From an uncultured Sulfurovum sp. (GTDB taxonomy: Bacteria > Campylobacterota > Campylobacteria > Campylobacterales > Sulfurovaceae), in the NCBI GenBank assembly GCA_947313765.1, contig CAMZNQ010000239.1, forward strand, positions 1 through 6,905: a stretch of DNA of 6,905 bases, written 5' to 3'. The first letter of the stretch is position 1, and the number at the start of each line of letters is the position of its first letter. Position numbers and translations under genes: made by a program. Below, piece after piece: positions 1 through 6,662 of this stretch. The notes under the pieces were generated by a model. The model saw nothing but the letters and a program-made list of their open reading frames with translations, did not search any database and was not told the origin of the DNA.

Positions 1-78
1 ACTATCTCTGGAATTTTCTTCTTTATAGTCGATATGTACAAATGCACTACCTTTAACATCTCTATAAGAGCCATTCAT
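1..78 (-). CDS. Start of an unrecognised ORF running off the left edge (partial)
   Basis: An ATG at 78-76 on the minus strand opens 26 codons that remain open to the window edge (protein begins MNGSYRDVKGSAFVHIDYKE). An AAAGGAG Shine-Dalgarno-like motif (minus strand, 97-91) lies 12 bases upstream, a little farther than usual. The codons look normal for this AT-rich genome. The same frame is also open upstream of the ATG back to a TAG at 150-148, so the visible ATG may not be the true beginning: the frame could be entered from the adjacent DUF4395-like ORF by a -1 shift (see findings). I do not recognise the protein family, and the visible part is hydrophilic with no membrane segment. No function is proposed. 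Confidence 0.35.
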   Translation of the reverse strand, partial: MNGSYRDVKGSAFVHIDYKEENSRDS

Positions 79-113
79 ATGATTATATATCTCCTTTATA
101 TAATTAGAACTTC

Positions 114-314
114 TTACTTTTCCCTCATGCTCCTTAGTGTAAAAAAGCTAATAAATACTTTTGTCACAATAAGATGCCCCAAAGCAACTGCATTAACTAA
201 ACTCAATAGACCAATAACAAAGAGTATACCTGCCCCTGCCCTAGCCTCTCGCTCATTTAAGACAAGAACATCGTAACCCTCTACTCTCTCTCCATATTGA
301 AAAAAACTGCTCAT
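114..314 (-). pseudogene. DUF4395-like membrane protein, N-terminal remnant (66 codons)
   Basis: The start is well supported: ATG at 314-312 on the minus strand with AAGGA about six bases upstream. The N-terminus (MSSFFQYGERVEGYDVLVLN, then EREARAGAGI) and the hydrophobic stretch at about residues 27-58 fit my recollection of DUF4395 proteins, whose members continue for roughly 80 more residues with further membrane helices and a conserved Cys-containing end. Here the resemblance ends at about residue 58, inside a run of six T on the coding strand (146-141), and the ORF stops eight codons later. The simplest reading is a gene truncated by deletion or frameshift, divergent from the hydrolase at 492. 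Alternatives are a genuine small one-helix membrane protein, or a sequence with one T missing from the run. The family assignment is from memory and moderate; molecular function is unknown. Confidence 0.5.
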
Positions 315-340
315 TATTATCCTTATTAATTTAATTTACT

Positions 341-420
341 TCTTGCAAAACTAGAAACTGATGGCTTTAATCTCGTTATATTCGTAACTAACGTCTCCTA
401 TTTCAAGGAGTTTTGCAAGA
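341..420. repeat. 12-bp perfect inverted repeat framing 80 bp, MITE-like or paired operator
   Basis: TCTTGCAAAACT at 341-352 is matched by its exact reverse complement AGTTTTGCAAGA at 409-420, with 56 bp between. The symmetry continues imperfectly outward for about 15 bases, with roughly two thirds matching. Inside are two smaller hairpins: GTTA/TAAC at 375-388 and CTCCT/AGGAG at 395-410. The element has no coding capacity, sits between two divergent genes, and has no clear target-site duplication at its borders. It could be a small non-autonomous transposable element, a structured RNA, or two regulator half-sites flanking the divergent promoters. Confidence 0.6.
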
Positions 421-422
421 TG

Positions 423-428
423 TATAAT
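423..428 (+). promoter_or_regulatory. Probable -10 box for the hydrolase gene
   Basis: A perfect TATAAT immediately follows the right arm of the inverted repeat. A start near 435 would give a leader of about 57 bases before the TTG codon at 492. No good -35 hexamer is visible, which is normal for the main sigma factor of Campylobacterota. Because the -35 side lies inside the inverted repeat, the repeat could affect this promoter; that is inference. Confidence 0.45.
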
Positions 429-477
429 AATATAAGTATATAAAAAAAGATACTATTATCTCACTTTTTAATAACCT

Positions 478-494
478 AAAAGGATAACATATTG
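478..494 (+). promoter_or_regulatory. Ribosome binding site fixing a TTG start codon
   Basis: AAAAGGAT (478-485) is followed, at normal spacing, by TTG at 492-494. An in-frame TAA at 477-479 rules out an upstream ATG, and translation from the TTG gives the FNPPFFLKNRHLQTL beginning typical of YheT proteins. The gene therefore appears to use a TTG start. Confidence 0.65.
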
Positions 495-1457
495 TTCAAC
501 CCACCATTTTTTCTAAAGAATAGACATTTACAAACCCTTTATGCACCACTTTTTCGTAAACAGATTACTCCAAAAGTAGAGATAGAATATTTTAATTTAT
601 CTGATGGAGATTTTATTGAAGCATATTGGTACAATAAAAAACCTAAAAATAATCAACCCATTGTTATACTATTTCATGGATTAGCAGGTTCTTTTAACTC
701 TCCATACATTCAAGGTCTTATGAGAGCTTTAGATAAGAAAGGTTTTGCTTCTGTAATTATGCATTTTCGTGGCTGTTCTGGCAAACCAAACCTTCTTCCT
801 CGTTCATACCATAGTGGAGATACAGCAGATGCTAAAGCGTGGATAGACTATTTGAGTAAGAAATATGCAGATTCAACTCTACATGCTGTTGGATACTCAA
901 TTGGTGGAAATATGCTTCTAAAACTTCTTGGAGAAGATAAGGCAGAGACTCCTTTAAGCTCTGCTGTTTCAGTCTCTGCACCAATGGATTTGGCTATTAC
1001 AGCAAAAGAGATAAATAAAGGATTCTCAAAACTCTATCAAAGCCATCTACTTAAACCACTAAAAAAGACTCTTTTGGAAAAATTTAATAGCTTTGATATG
1101 GAGAAGATTATAGATAGAGGTAGAGAAGATATTAAAAAAATTAAAACCATAAAAGAGTTTGATGAACTATATACAGCACCAATAAATGGCTTTGGGAAAG
1201 CAGATAAATACTATAGAGAATCTTCAGCTAAACAGTTCTTAAAAGATATTACAATTCCGACTCTCATTATTCATGCCCTAGATGACCCTTTTATGAATCC
1301 TAAAATTTTACCTTTAAAAGATGAAATTTCAGAGTATATCACAATGGATATATCAAAACATGGAGGACATGTTGGATTTGTATATGGTTCTATTTTTAAA
1401 CCTAAATATTGGTTAGAGGAGCGTATTGTTGACTATTTTAAAAAACAATATTCATAA
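492..1457 (+). CDS. YheT-family alpha/beta-fold hydrolase
   Basis: A 321-residue cytoplasmic protein of normal length for the YheT/ABHD1-3-like family of predicted carboxylesterases or acyl hydrolases. Visible landmarks, in order: the family N-terminus PPFFLKNRHLQTL (4-16); the HGLAGS oxyanion-region loop (62-67); HFRGCSGKPN (91-100); the nucleophile elbow GYSIGG with Ser136; the acid region HALDDPF (261-267, Asp264 or Asp265); and HGGHVGF (290-296) with the probable catalytic His293. The triad is thus intact. No signal peptide or membrane helix is seen. The physiological substrate of bacterial YheT proteins is not established, so only the general reaction (ester or acyl hydrolysis) can be given. 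The gene lies 49 bp upstream of tatB in the same direction, but tatB seems to have its own promoter. Start chosen at TTG because of the Shine-Dalgarno motif and the family N-terminus. Confidence 0.9.
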   Translation: MFNPPFFLKNRHLQTLYAPLFRKQITPKVEIEYFNLSDGDFIEAYWYNKKPKNNQPIVILFHGLAGSFNSPYIQGLMRALDKKGFASVIMHFRGCSGKPNLLPRSYHSGDTADAKAWIDYLSKKYADSTLHAVGYSIGGNMLLKLLGEDKAETPLSSAVSVSAPMDLAITAKEINKGFSKLYQSHLLKPLKKTLLEKFNSFDMEKIIDRGREDIKKIKTIKEFDELYTAPINGFGKADKYYRESSAKQFLKDITIPTLIIHALDDPFMNPKILPLKDEISEYITMDISKHGGHVGFVYGSIFKPKYWLEERIVDYFKKQYS

Positions 1458-1473
1458 TATAAATCTTTTTGGG

Positions 1474-1479
1474 TAAAAT
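1474..1479 (+). promoter_or_regulatory. Probable -10 box for tatB-tatC-queA
   Basis: TAAAAT preceded by CTTTTTGGG lies in the 49-bp gap after the hydrolase gene. A T-rich stretch and a G just before the -10 box, with no -35, matches the usual Campylobacterota housekeeping promoter shape. Transcription would start near 1486, and a strong TAAGGGAG ribosome binding site (1495-1502) precedes the tatB ATG by four bases. Confidence 0.5.
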
Positions 1480-1506
1480 ATCAATATTAAAAAATAAGGG
1501 AGTCAC

Positions 1507-1944
1507 ATGTTTGGATTGGGCTTTATGGAGATACTATTTATTGCTATCATAGCGATACTCTTTTTAGGACCTGAGAAGCTACCAGGGGCAATGGTAGATT
1601 TTGCTAAATTTATTAAAAATATGAAAACAGCCATTAGCGATGCAAAAAAGAGCTTAGATGAAGAGGTTAACATAGAGGAGTTAAAAAGGGAGGCATTGAG
1701 CTACAAAGAGAAATTGGATGAAGCAAATCAAGAGTTACAAGGTTTTAAAAACTTAAATCCAATGAATGAAGTTAAAGCAGAGTTTGGTTCAGTAAAAGAT
1801 AATTTTGCAAAATTGACTCAACTAAACCACTCTGAAACTCCAAAAGAAGATGAGATGGTTACAACACAAGTTGAACCAAAACAGAGTAAAGAGATTACTT
1901 TTAAGAAAAAAACTGTAAAACAAGATGAAGGTATAGAAAAATAA
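1507..1944 (+). CDS. tatB: Sec-independent (Tat) protein translocase subunit TatB
   Basis: A 145-residue inner-membrane protein that forms, with TatC, the receptor for twin-arginine signal peptides on folded export substrates. The protein shows the classic layout: a short N-terminus MFGLGFMEIL with Glu8, one transmembrane helix at about 5-20, the GPEKLP hinge (21-26), an amphipathic helix at about 27-45, then a charged helical region at about 45-80 with coiled-coil character and a polar, probably disordered tail ending in lysines. The MFGxGFxE start and acidic residue at position 8 favour TatB over TatA, as does the neighbouring tatC. The TAA stop shares its last A with the tatC ATG, so the two are translationally coupled. 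The order tatB-tatC-queA is also known from Campylobacter. TatA is not in this window and must be encoded elsewhere. Confidence 0.93.
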   Translation: MFGLGFMEILFIAIIAILFLGPEKLPGAMVDFAKFIKNMKTAISDAKKSLDEEVNIEELKREALSYKEKLDEANQELQGFKNLNPMNEVKAEFGSVKDNFAKLTQLNHSETPKEDEMVTTQVEPKQSKEITFKKKTVKQDEGIEK

Positions 1945-3005
1945 TGTTTGAAAGTATTAAACCCCATTTAGCTGCGTTACAAAAAACTATTGGATACTCG
2001 ATTTTATCAATAATTTTTGCTTTTATAGTTGCTTTTAGTTTTCACAACTATATCTTGACATGGATTACTCAACCACTAAATGATGCGTTAGCAGAGGTGG
2101 GAAGGATTATTGATTCACAAGATAAAGCAACATGGCACATGAAGACAAATAATGATACAAATAAGAGTGTAGAGGTTGTATTGAAAGATAGTCCATCTGT
2201 AGACTCTGCAAAAAAACTCCAAGATTCACTAGAGAAGGCTGTAATAGTTGCAGATAAAGAGTTGGCTACCATTTTACAAGATGCCGTTGATGCAACAAAA
2301 GAGTTAACTGTAACTCTCAAAAATATGGAGACAAATAGCTCTACTCATAAAAAATCTACCTTTAATGGTCAAATCACAACTCACCAAGTTGGAGGAGCAT
2401 TCTTTGTAGCATTAAAAGTATCTTTCTTTTCAGCTCTTTTAGGTGCTTTACCATTTATACTATATCAGATATGGCTATTTGTAGCACCTGGGCTATATGA
2501 TAATGAGAAGAAGATGGTTTTACCATTTGTTTTTGGTGGCTCAATCATGTTTGGAGTTGGTGTTCTCTTTGCATACTATGTAGTTACACCTTTTGGATTC
2601 CAATTTTTAATCACTTTTGGTTCATTTCTATATACACCCCTCATTAATATAGAGGATTATGTAGGATTTTTTACAAAAATTATGATTGGGTTTGGATTGG
2701 CATTTGAACTTCCTGTATTTACATATTTCTTGGCAGTATTAGGAATGATTACAGATAAATCTCTAAAAGATTTCTTTAAATATGCCATTATTATCATATT
2801 TATAGTCGCTGCACTATTGACACCACCTGATGTATTGACACAACTACTTATGGCAGGTCCATTGATTATTCTATATGGTGTATCAATTCTTATTGTTCGT
2901 ATGGTTAACCCTCATGTGGAAGATGATGATGATATTTATGAGGATAATGAAGATTTTGAAGATGAAAGATACATAAACAAAGATAAGCAGATAGAAAAAA
3001 AATAG
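1944..3005 (+). CDS. tatC: Tat translocase subunit TatC with a large first periplasmic loop insertion
   Basis: The multi-spanning core of the Tat translocase, which binds twin-arginine signal peptides. It has 353 residues, about 100 more than the usual 240-260. Landmarks: TM1 at about 17-35; an enlarged periplasmic loop at about 44-148; FFVALKVSFFSALLGALP opening TM2 (153-170); WLFVAPGLYDNE (177-188) with the conserved signal-peptide-binding Glu188; FELPVF (254-259); and LTPPDV (292-297), all typical TatC motifs. Six helices can be placed. Residues 96-128 of the insertion carry hydrophobic or small residues in a regular 3-4 spacing, suggesting a coiled coil. The N-terminus reads PHLAALQKT where TatC proteins normally have an H-L-x-E-L-R-K/R motif, so the usual Glu and first Arg are absent. 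The cytoplasmic tail is strongly acidic (325-343). The gene overlaps tatB by one base and abuts queA, whose ATG follows its TAG directly. Confidence 0.93.
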   Translation: MFESIKPHLAALQKTIGYSILSIIFAFIVAFSFHNYILTWITQPLNDALAEVGRIIDSQDKATWHMKTNNDTNKSVEVVLKDSPSVDSAKKLQDSLEKAVIVADKELATILQDAVDATKELTVTLKNMETNSSTHKKSTFNGQITTHQVGGAFFVALKVSFFSALLGALPFILYQIWLFVAPGLYDNEKKMVLPFVFGGSIMFGVGVLFAYYVVTPFGFQFLITFGSFLYTPLINIEDYVGFFTKIMIGFGLAFELPVFTYFLAVLGMITDKSLKDFFKYAIIIIFIVAALLTPPDVLTQLLMAGPLIILYGVSILIVRMVNPHVEDDDDIYEDNEDFEDERYINKDKQIEKK

Positions 3006-4046
3006 ATGAATATTGAACTTTTAACATCTAGCTATGATTATGAGCTTCCTCATAATCTAATAGCTAAAAACCCACTATATCCAAGAGATTCTGCAAAACT
3101 TTTAGTATATAACAGAGAGAAAGATAGCATAATTCACACAACATTTAAAGAGCTACTAAAGCATCTTCCAAAAGAGTGTGATGTATTTCTAAACGATACA
3201 AAAGTGATAAAAGCTAGAATTTTTGGAAAGAAAAAATTGGACTCAAATGGACAAGGTGGAGGAAAAGTAGAGTTACTATTTAACAAACCACTATCTGCCT
3301 ACGAATATCTTGTAATGATTAGAGGTAAAGTAGAGATTAGCAGAGAGCTATTTTTTGATGATAATCTAGTAGCAACAGTTAAAAAACTAAATAGTGATGG
3401 TTCAAGAGTTGTTACTTTTAAACATGAAAACAGAGATATACGTTTTGAAGAGTTAGTTCAAGTTCTTGACAAGATTGGGCATATTCCCCTACCTCCATAT
3501 CTTCAACGTGAAGATAAGAGAGAAGATGAGGTGGATTATCAAACCCTTTTTGCTAAAAATTCAGGAGCAGTCGCTGCACCTACTGCATCACTTCACTTTA
3601 CTCCTAAACTATTTAAAGAGCTAGAGAAGAGACATAAAACCCATAAGATAACCCTACATGTAGGAGCAGGAACATTTAAACCTGTAGATGCAGAGTATAT
3701 TTTAGACCACCCTATGCACTCTGAATATTTTCATATTCCAAAAGAATCTGCCTCTATTTTAGAGTCAGATAGAGATATTTTAGCAATAGGAACAACTGTA
3801 ACAAGAACAGTTGAGTATTTTGCAAGAACAAAAAAGATAGATGGGGAGTGTGATTTATTTCTAAATCCTAGCAATAGACCTAAAAGAGTTACACATCTAT
3901 TGACAAATTTTCATCTACCAAAAAGCACATTAATCATGTTGGTTTCAGCATTTATTGGTAGAGAAAAGACACTTCAACTATATCATGAAGCTATTAAAGA
4001 GAGATATAGATTCTTCTCTTATGGTGATGCTATGTTAATTATTTAA
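3006..4046 (+). CDS. queA: S-adenosylmethionine:tRNA ribosyltransferase-isomerase QueA
   Basis: A cytoplasmic enzyme of queuosine synthesis: it transfers and isomerises the ribose part of S-adenosylmethionine onto 7-aminomethyl-7-deazaguanine at position 34 of GUN-anticodon tRNAs, giving epoxyqueuosine. At 346 residues it is full length. Family motifs run end to end: LPHNLIAKNPLYPRDSAKLL (14-33), FLNDTKVIKAR (61-71), GGKVELL (85-91), GHIPLPPYLQR (158-168), GAVAAPTASLHFT (187-199), LHVGAGTFKPV (217-227), HPMHSEYF (235-242), LLTNFHLPKSTLIMLVSAF (298-316) and the C-terminal YRFFSYGDAMLI. A Ser (195) replaces the usual Gly in APTAGLHF. The ATG directly follows the tatC stop with no clear Shine-Dalgarno motif, so translation probably depends on coupling to tatC. 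A hairpin terminator follows the stop. Confidence 0.96.
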   Translation: MNIELLTSSYDYELPHNLIAKNPLYPRDSAKLLVYNREKDSIIHTTFKELLKHLPKECDVFLNDTKVIKARIFGKKKLDSNGQGGGKVELLFNKPLSAYEYLVMIRGKVEISRELFFDDNLVATVKKLNSDGSRVVTFKHENRDIRFEELVQVLDKIGHIPLPPYLQREDKREDEVDYQTLFAKNSGAVAAPTASLHFTPKLFKELEKRHKTHKITLHVGAGTFKPVDAEYILDHPMHSEYFHIPKESASILESDRDILAIGTTVTRTVEYFARTKKIDGECDLFLNPSNRPKRVTHLLTNFHLPKSTLIMLVSAFIGREKTLQLYHEAIKERYRFFSYGDAMLII

Positions 4047-4047
4047 A

Positions 4048-4097
4048 AAATAGAGAACATTAAAAAACAAATATGTTCTTACCTATTTACTTTTTTT
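4048..4097 (+). terminator. Rho-independent terminator after queA
   Basis: A 7-bp stem AGAACAT/ATGTTCT (4054-4060 with 4073-4079) is extended by AAATAG/CTATTT (4048-4053 with 4083-4088) across a three-base bulge, giving 13 pairs. It ends with seven T at 4091-4097. The stem is AT-rich, as expected in this genome. It begins one base after the queA stop and separates the tat-queA unit from mgtE. Confidence 0.7.
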
Positions 4098-4107
4098 ATA
4101 TTTTAGA

Positions 4108-4113
4108 TATAAT
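4108..4113 (+). promoter_or_regulatory. Probable -10 box for the mgtE operon
   Basis: A perfect TATAAT preceded by T-rich sequence lies 26 bp before the mgtE ATG. Transcription would begin near 4120, leaving a leader of about 20 bases with an AGGGGG ribosome binding site (4127-4132). That leader is too short for a magnesium-sensing M-box riboswitch. Confidence 0.6.
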
Positions 4114-4139
4114 TTCTAAAAATTATAGGGGGTTAAAAT

Positions 4140-5468
4140 ATGGAAGAGTTAAAAAAACATTTACTATTACACGATAGAGATGAACTTCACTTCTCTGAGA
4201 TAGTAAATATACTTAAACAGTATGATGAAGAGAAATTTTCAAAAGCGATTAAACTAATTCCTAAAGATATTTTAGGAGATGTTGCACTAGAACTTCCCGA
4301 TAGATATTTTGATGATATGGTCGAATCATTAGATATTAAAGACCTTGCACAAGCAGTAAAAGAGTTAGAGAGTGATGACCAGACTGACTTTATGCAAGAG
4401 CTTCAAGAGCATAATGAAAATATTGCCTCTGAAGTATTTAGACGATTAGACAAAGATGACCAAAAAGATATTAGAAAGTTACAATCCTATGAAGAGAATC
4501 AAGCTGGTGCATATATGCAGATTGAACTCTTCTCGGCATTAGAGAATGAGATTGTCAATGATGCCATAAAGCGATTCTCAAAACTAAAAAAATCTAATGA
4601 ATTAGAGAATGTACACAATCTATTTATAACTAAAGATGACTCTACACTACTATATAATATAGATTTGGATGATTTACTAACATTTAACTTTGATAAATCT
4701 TTTAAAGATAATATTGAAGAGTCAGATGAGAACTATACTCCTATTACTGCCTATGATACAGATGATATAAAAGATGTAGTTAATTGGGTTAAAGAGTATG
4801 ACCTATTTGTAATACCAATAATATCTAAAAATAATAGGCTATTAGGAAGAATTACCTCTGATGATATTCATGATATTATATCGGAACAAGCAACAGAGCA
4901 GATATATAATCTAGCAGGGTTAAAAGATGATATTGAAGAGGATGAGGAGATAGTTAAAGCAACTAAACAGAGAGCTTCATGGTTGGGAATTAATCTCATT
5001 ACAGCTATTTTTGCATCACTTATTATTGGTCTATTTTCAGATACATTAAACAATATGGTAGCTCTTGCCATATTAATGCCAATTGTTGCATCAATGGGAG
5101 GTAACGCAGGAACACAGACACTAACTGTAGTTGTTAGACAATTGACACTAAAAGATATATCTCCTAGCGATGCAAAAAGAATTATTATCAAAGAGGTTAG
5201 CATTTCATTATTAAATGGTTTCTTATTTGCTATAATAATCGGAGCTATAGCAACTGTCTGGTTTGGCATAGAAAATTTAGGTTTTGTTATTGCACTCTCC
5301 ATGATTATCAACCTTTTAATGGCTGGTTTTTTTGGAGCAACCATTCCTCTTCTACTAGAGAAGATGCATGTTGACCCTGCTATTGGAAGTACAGTTATTT
5401 TAACAACTGTTACTGATGTGGTGGGTTTCTTTAGCTTTTTAGGTCTTGCGACTATTATTTTACTATAA
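4140..5468 (+). CDS. mgtE: Magnesium transporter MgtE
   Basis: A 442-residue inner-membrane Mg2+ channel of the MgtE/SLC41 family, normal in length. The order is standard: an acidic helical N domain (about 1-125) with LPDRYFDDMVE-type superhelical repeats; a CBS-domain pair (about 126-250), whose second half includes FVIPIISKNNRLLGRIT (223-239); a connecting helix (about 252-280); then five membrane helices (about 282-442). The family signature PIVASMGGNAGTQTLTVVVR is at 314-333, and TTVTDVVGFFSFLGLA at 422-437 places Asp426 where the pore Asp of Thermus MgtE lies. In that family the N and CBS domains bind Mg2+ and close the channel when internal Mg2+ is high, so regulation is probably at the protein level. 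A CNNM/CorC-type gene follows after 16 bp. Confidence 0.96.
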   Translation: MEELKKHLLLHDRDELHFSEIVNILKQYDEEKFSKAIKLIPKDILGDVALELPDRYFDDMVESLDIKDLAQAVKELESDDQTDFMQELQEHNENIASEVFRRLDKDDQKDIRKLQSYEENQAGAYMQIELFSALENEIVNDAIKRFSKLKKSNELENVHNLFITKDDSTLLYNIDLDDLLTFNFDKSFKDNIEESDENYTPITAYDTDDIKDVVNWVKEYDLFVIPIISKNNRLLGRITSDDIHDIISEQATEQIYNLAGLKDDIEEDEEIVKATKQRASWLGINLITAIFASLIIGLFSDTLNNMVALAILMPIVASMGGNAGTQTLTVVVRQLTLKDISPSDAKRIIIKEVSISLLNGFLFAIIIGAIATVWFGIENLGFVIALSMIINLLMAGFFGATIPLLLEKMHVDPAIGSTVILTTVTDVVGFFSFLGLATIILL

Positions 5469-5484
5469 AGGTTTATTAAATTAA

Positions 5485-6582
5485 ATGAGTTATCTGATAC
5501 TTTTCTTTCTACTCTCTGTGGGAATCTCCTTTCTATGTTCCATTCTTGAATCTGTACTACTTTCAGTACAGATGTCATATGTTTCTGTTCTCGAAAAAGA
5601 TAGTCCAAATATAGGACAACTTCTTCGTTCACATAAGGAAAATATTAACAAATCAATTGCATCTATCTTGATTTTAAATACTATTGCCAATACATTAGGA
5701 GCTGCTGTTGTTGGTGCTCAAGCATCTAAACTCTATGGAGATGGTGCAATGGTCTATGTATCAATAGTATTGACTTTTGCAATTCTATTTTTCTCTGAAA
5801 TTATTCCTAAAACCATTGGTGCAATATATTGGAAAACTCTAGCTCCCGTCTCTGCTAGAATTATTCAATTTTTCATATTTATAACATATCCTATCATTTT
5901 AGTAACTCTACTTGTAACCAACAAAATATCAAAAGGTCAAGAGGATGAAGCTACAACTACAAAAGATGAACTCCTAGAGAGTATGCTCATTAGTGAAGAT
6001 GAGGGTGTTATTGATGAGAAAGAGTCAGATTACATAGAGAATGTTCTAAGACTAGATGAAAAAAAAGTTAATGATATTTTAACTCCACGCTCTGTTGTCT
6101 TTGCCATTGAGGGTAGCATGACCATTAGAGAGGTAATGGATACACAAGATGAGATATTTAAATTTTCAAGAATTCCAATATATAATGAGACGATTGAAGA
6201 TGTAACGGGTATTGTTTTGACAAAAAAGATTTTTAAACAATCTTTAGTTGATGATTCGGTAACCATTGCAACAATTCAAGATAGAATGTTATCTATCTAT
6301 GAAACTTTTCCTGTAGATAAAGCTTTAGATATGTTTATTAAAAAGAAGCAACATATGTTTTTAGTTAAAGATAACTATGACCAAACAGAGGGAATCTTAA
6401 CTCTTGAAGATTGTGTAGAGACTCTTTTAGGTGTTGAAATTGTTGATGAGAGTGATACCACTGAAGATATGAGAGAACTTGCTAAACAGAAGATGAAAAG
6501 AAAACGAATAAAAGACAAAAGAAGAGATAAAGAGATTGATGATAGAGAGTCAGACTTAGAGAGTCCACAGTTTAAATATTAG
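5485..6582 (+). CDS. CNNM/CorC-type membrane protein (DUF21 plus CBS pair)
   Basis: A 365-residue inner-membrane protein of the CNNM/CorB/'hemolysin C' group, linked in studied members to Mg2+ (or Co2+) export. The DUF21 transmembrane domain covers about residues 1-150, with helices near 1-25, 57-80, 90-108 and 125-147, and the conserved SEIIPKTIG (104-112). A CBS pair follows (about 195-320), with ILTPRSVV (198-205), FSRIPIY (227-233) and GILTLEDCVETLLG (303-316). The CorC_HlyC domain often found after the CBS pair is missing; instead there is a highly charged, Lys/Arg-rich tail (about 329-355). It sits 16 bp after mgtE, in the same operon. AAAGG at 5467-5471 is rather far from the ATG, so translation may rely on coupling. 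The direction of transport is inferred from the family only. Confidence 0.9.
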   Translation: MSYLILFFLLSVGISFLCSILESVLLSVQMSYVSVLEKDSPNIGQLLRSHKENINKSIASILILNTIANTLGAAVVGAQASKLYGDGAMVYVSIVLTFAILFFSEIIPKTIGAIYWKTLAPVSARIIQFFIFITYPIILVTLLVTNKISKGQEDEATTTKDELLESMLISEDEGVIDEKESDYIENVLRLDEKKVNDILTPRSVVFAIEGSMTIREVMDTQDEIFKFSRIPIYNETIEDVTGIVLTKKIFKQSLVDDSVTIATIQDRMLSIYETFPVDKALDMFIKKKQHMFLVKDNYDQTEGILTLEDCVETLLGVEIVDESDTTEDMRELAKQKMKRKRIKDKRRDKEIDDRESDLESPQFKY

Positions 6583-6662
6583 AAAAGATGAGCTTCTCGA
6601 TTATATGAAAAAAATGGATTCTAAGTCAAACTATCTCTTTGAAGCTATATTTAAGTTTTATA

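Noticed and set aside
34..276. An 80-codon plus-strand ORF opposite the DUF4395-like remnant
   Set aside because: It has no ribosome binding site or recognisable features, and is antisense to an ORF with a good start and family resemblance.
341..420. Integron attC site
   Set aside because: The arms are symmetric, but the RYYYAAC and GTTRRRY core sites are absent and no integrase or cassette is nearby.
448..469. Small hairpin AGATA/TATCT followed by five T, as a terminator or attenuator before the hydrolase
   Set aside because: The stem is only five AT-rich pairs and the T run is separated from it, so it is too weak to support.
2069..2320. An 83-codon minus-strand ORF opposite the TatC loop insertion
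   Set aside because: It is antisense to an intact, in-frame gene, with Ser/Thr-rich shadow composition and no ribosome binding site.
4114..4139. Possible Mg2+ riboswitch ahead of mgtE
   Set aside because: The leader from the probable transcription start to the ATG is only about 20 bases, far too short for an M-box.
4868..5632. A 254-codon open frame on the minus strand, antisense to mgtE and the CNNM-type gene
   Set aside because: It overlaps two clearly recognisable genes, crosses their junction, has no family resemblance and reads as a low-complexity mirror of membrane-protein codons.
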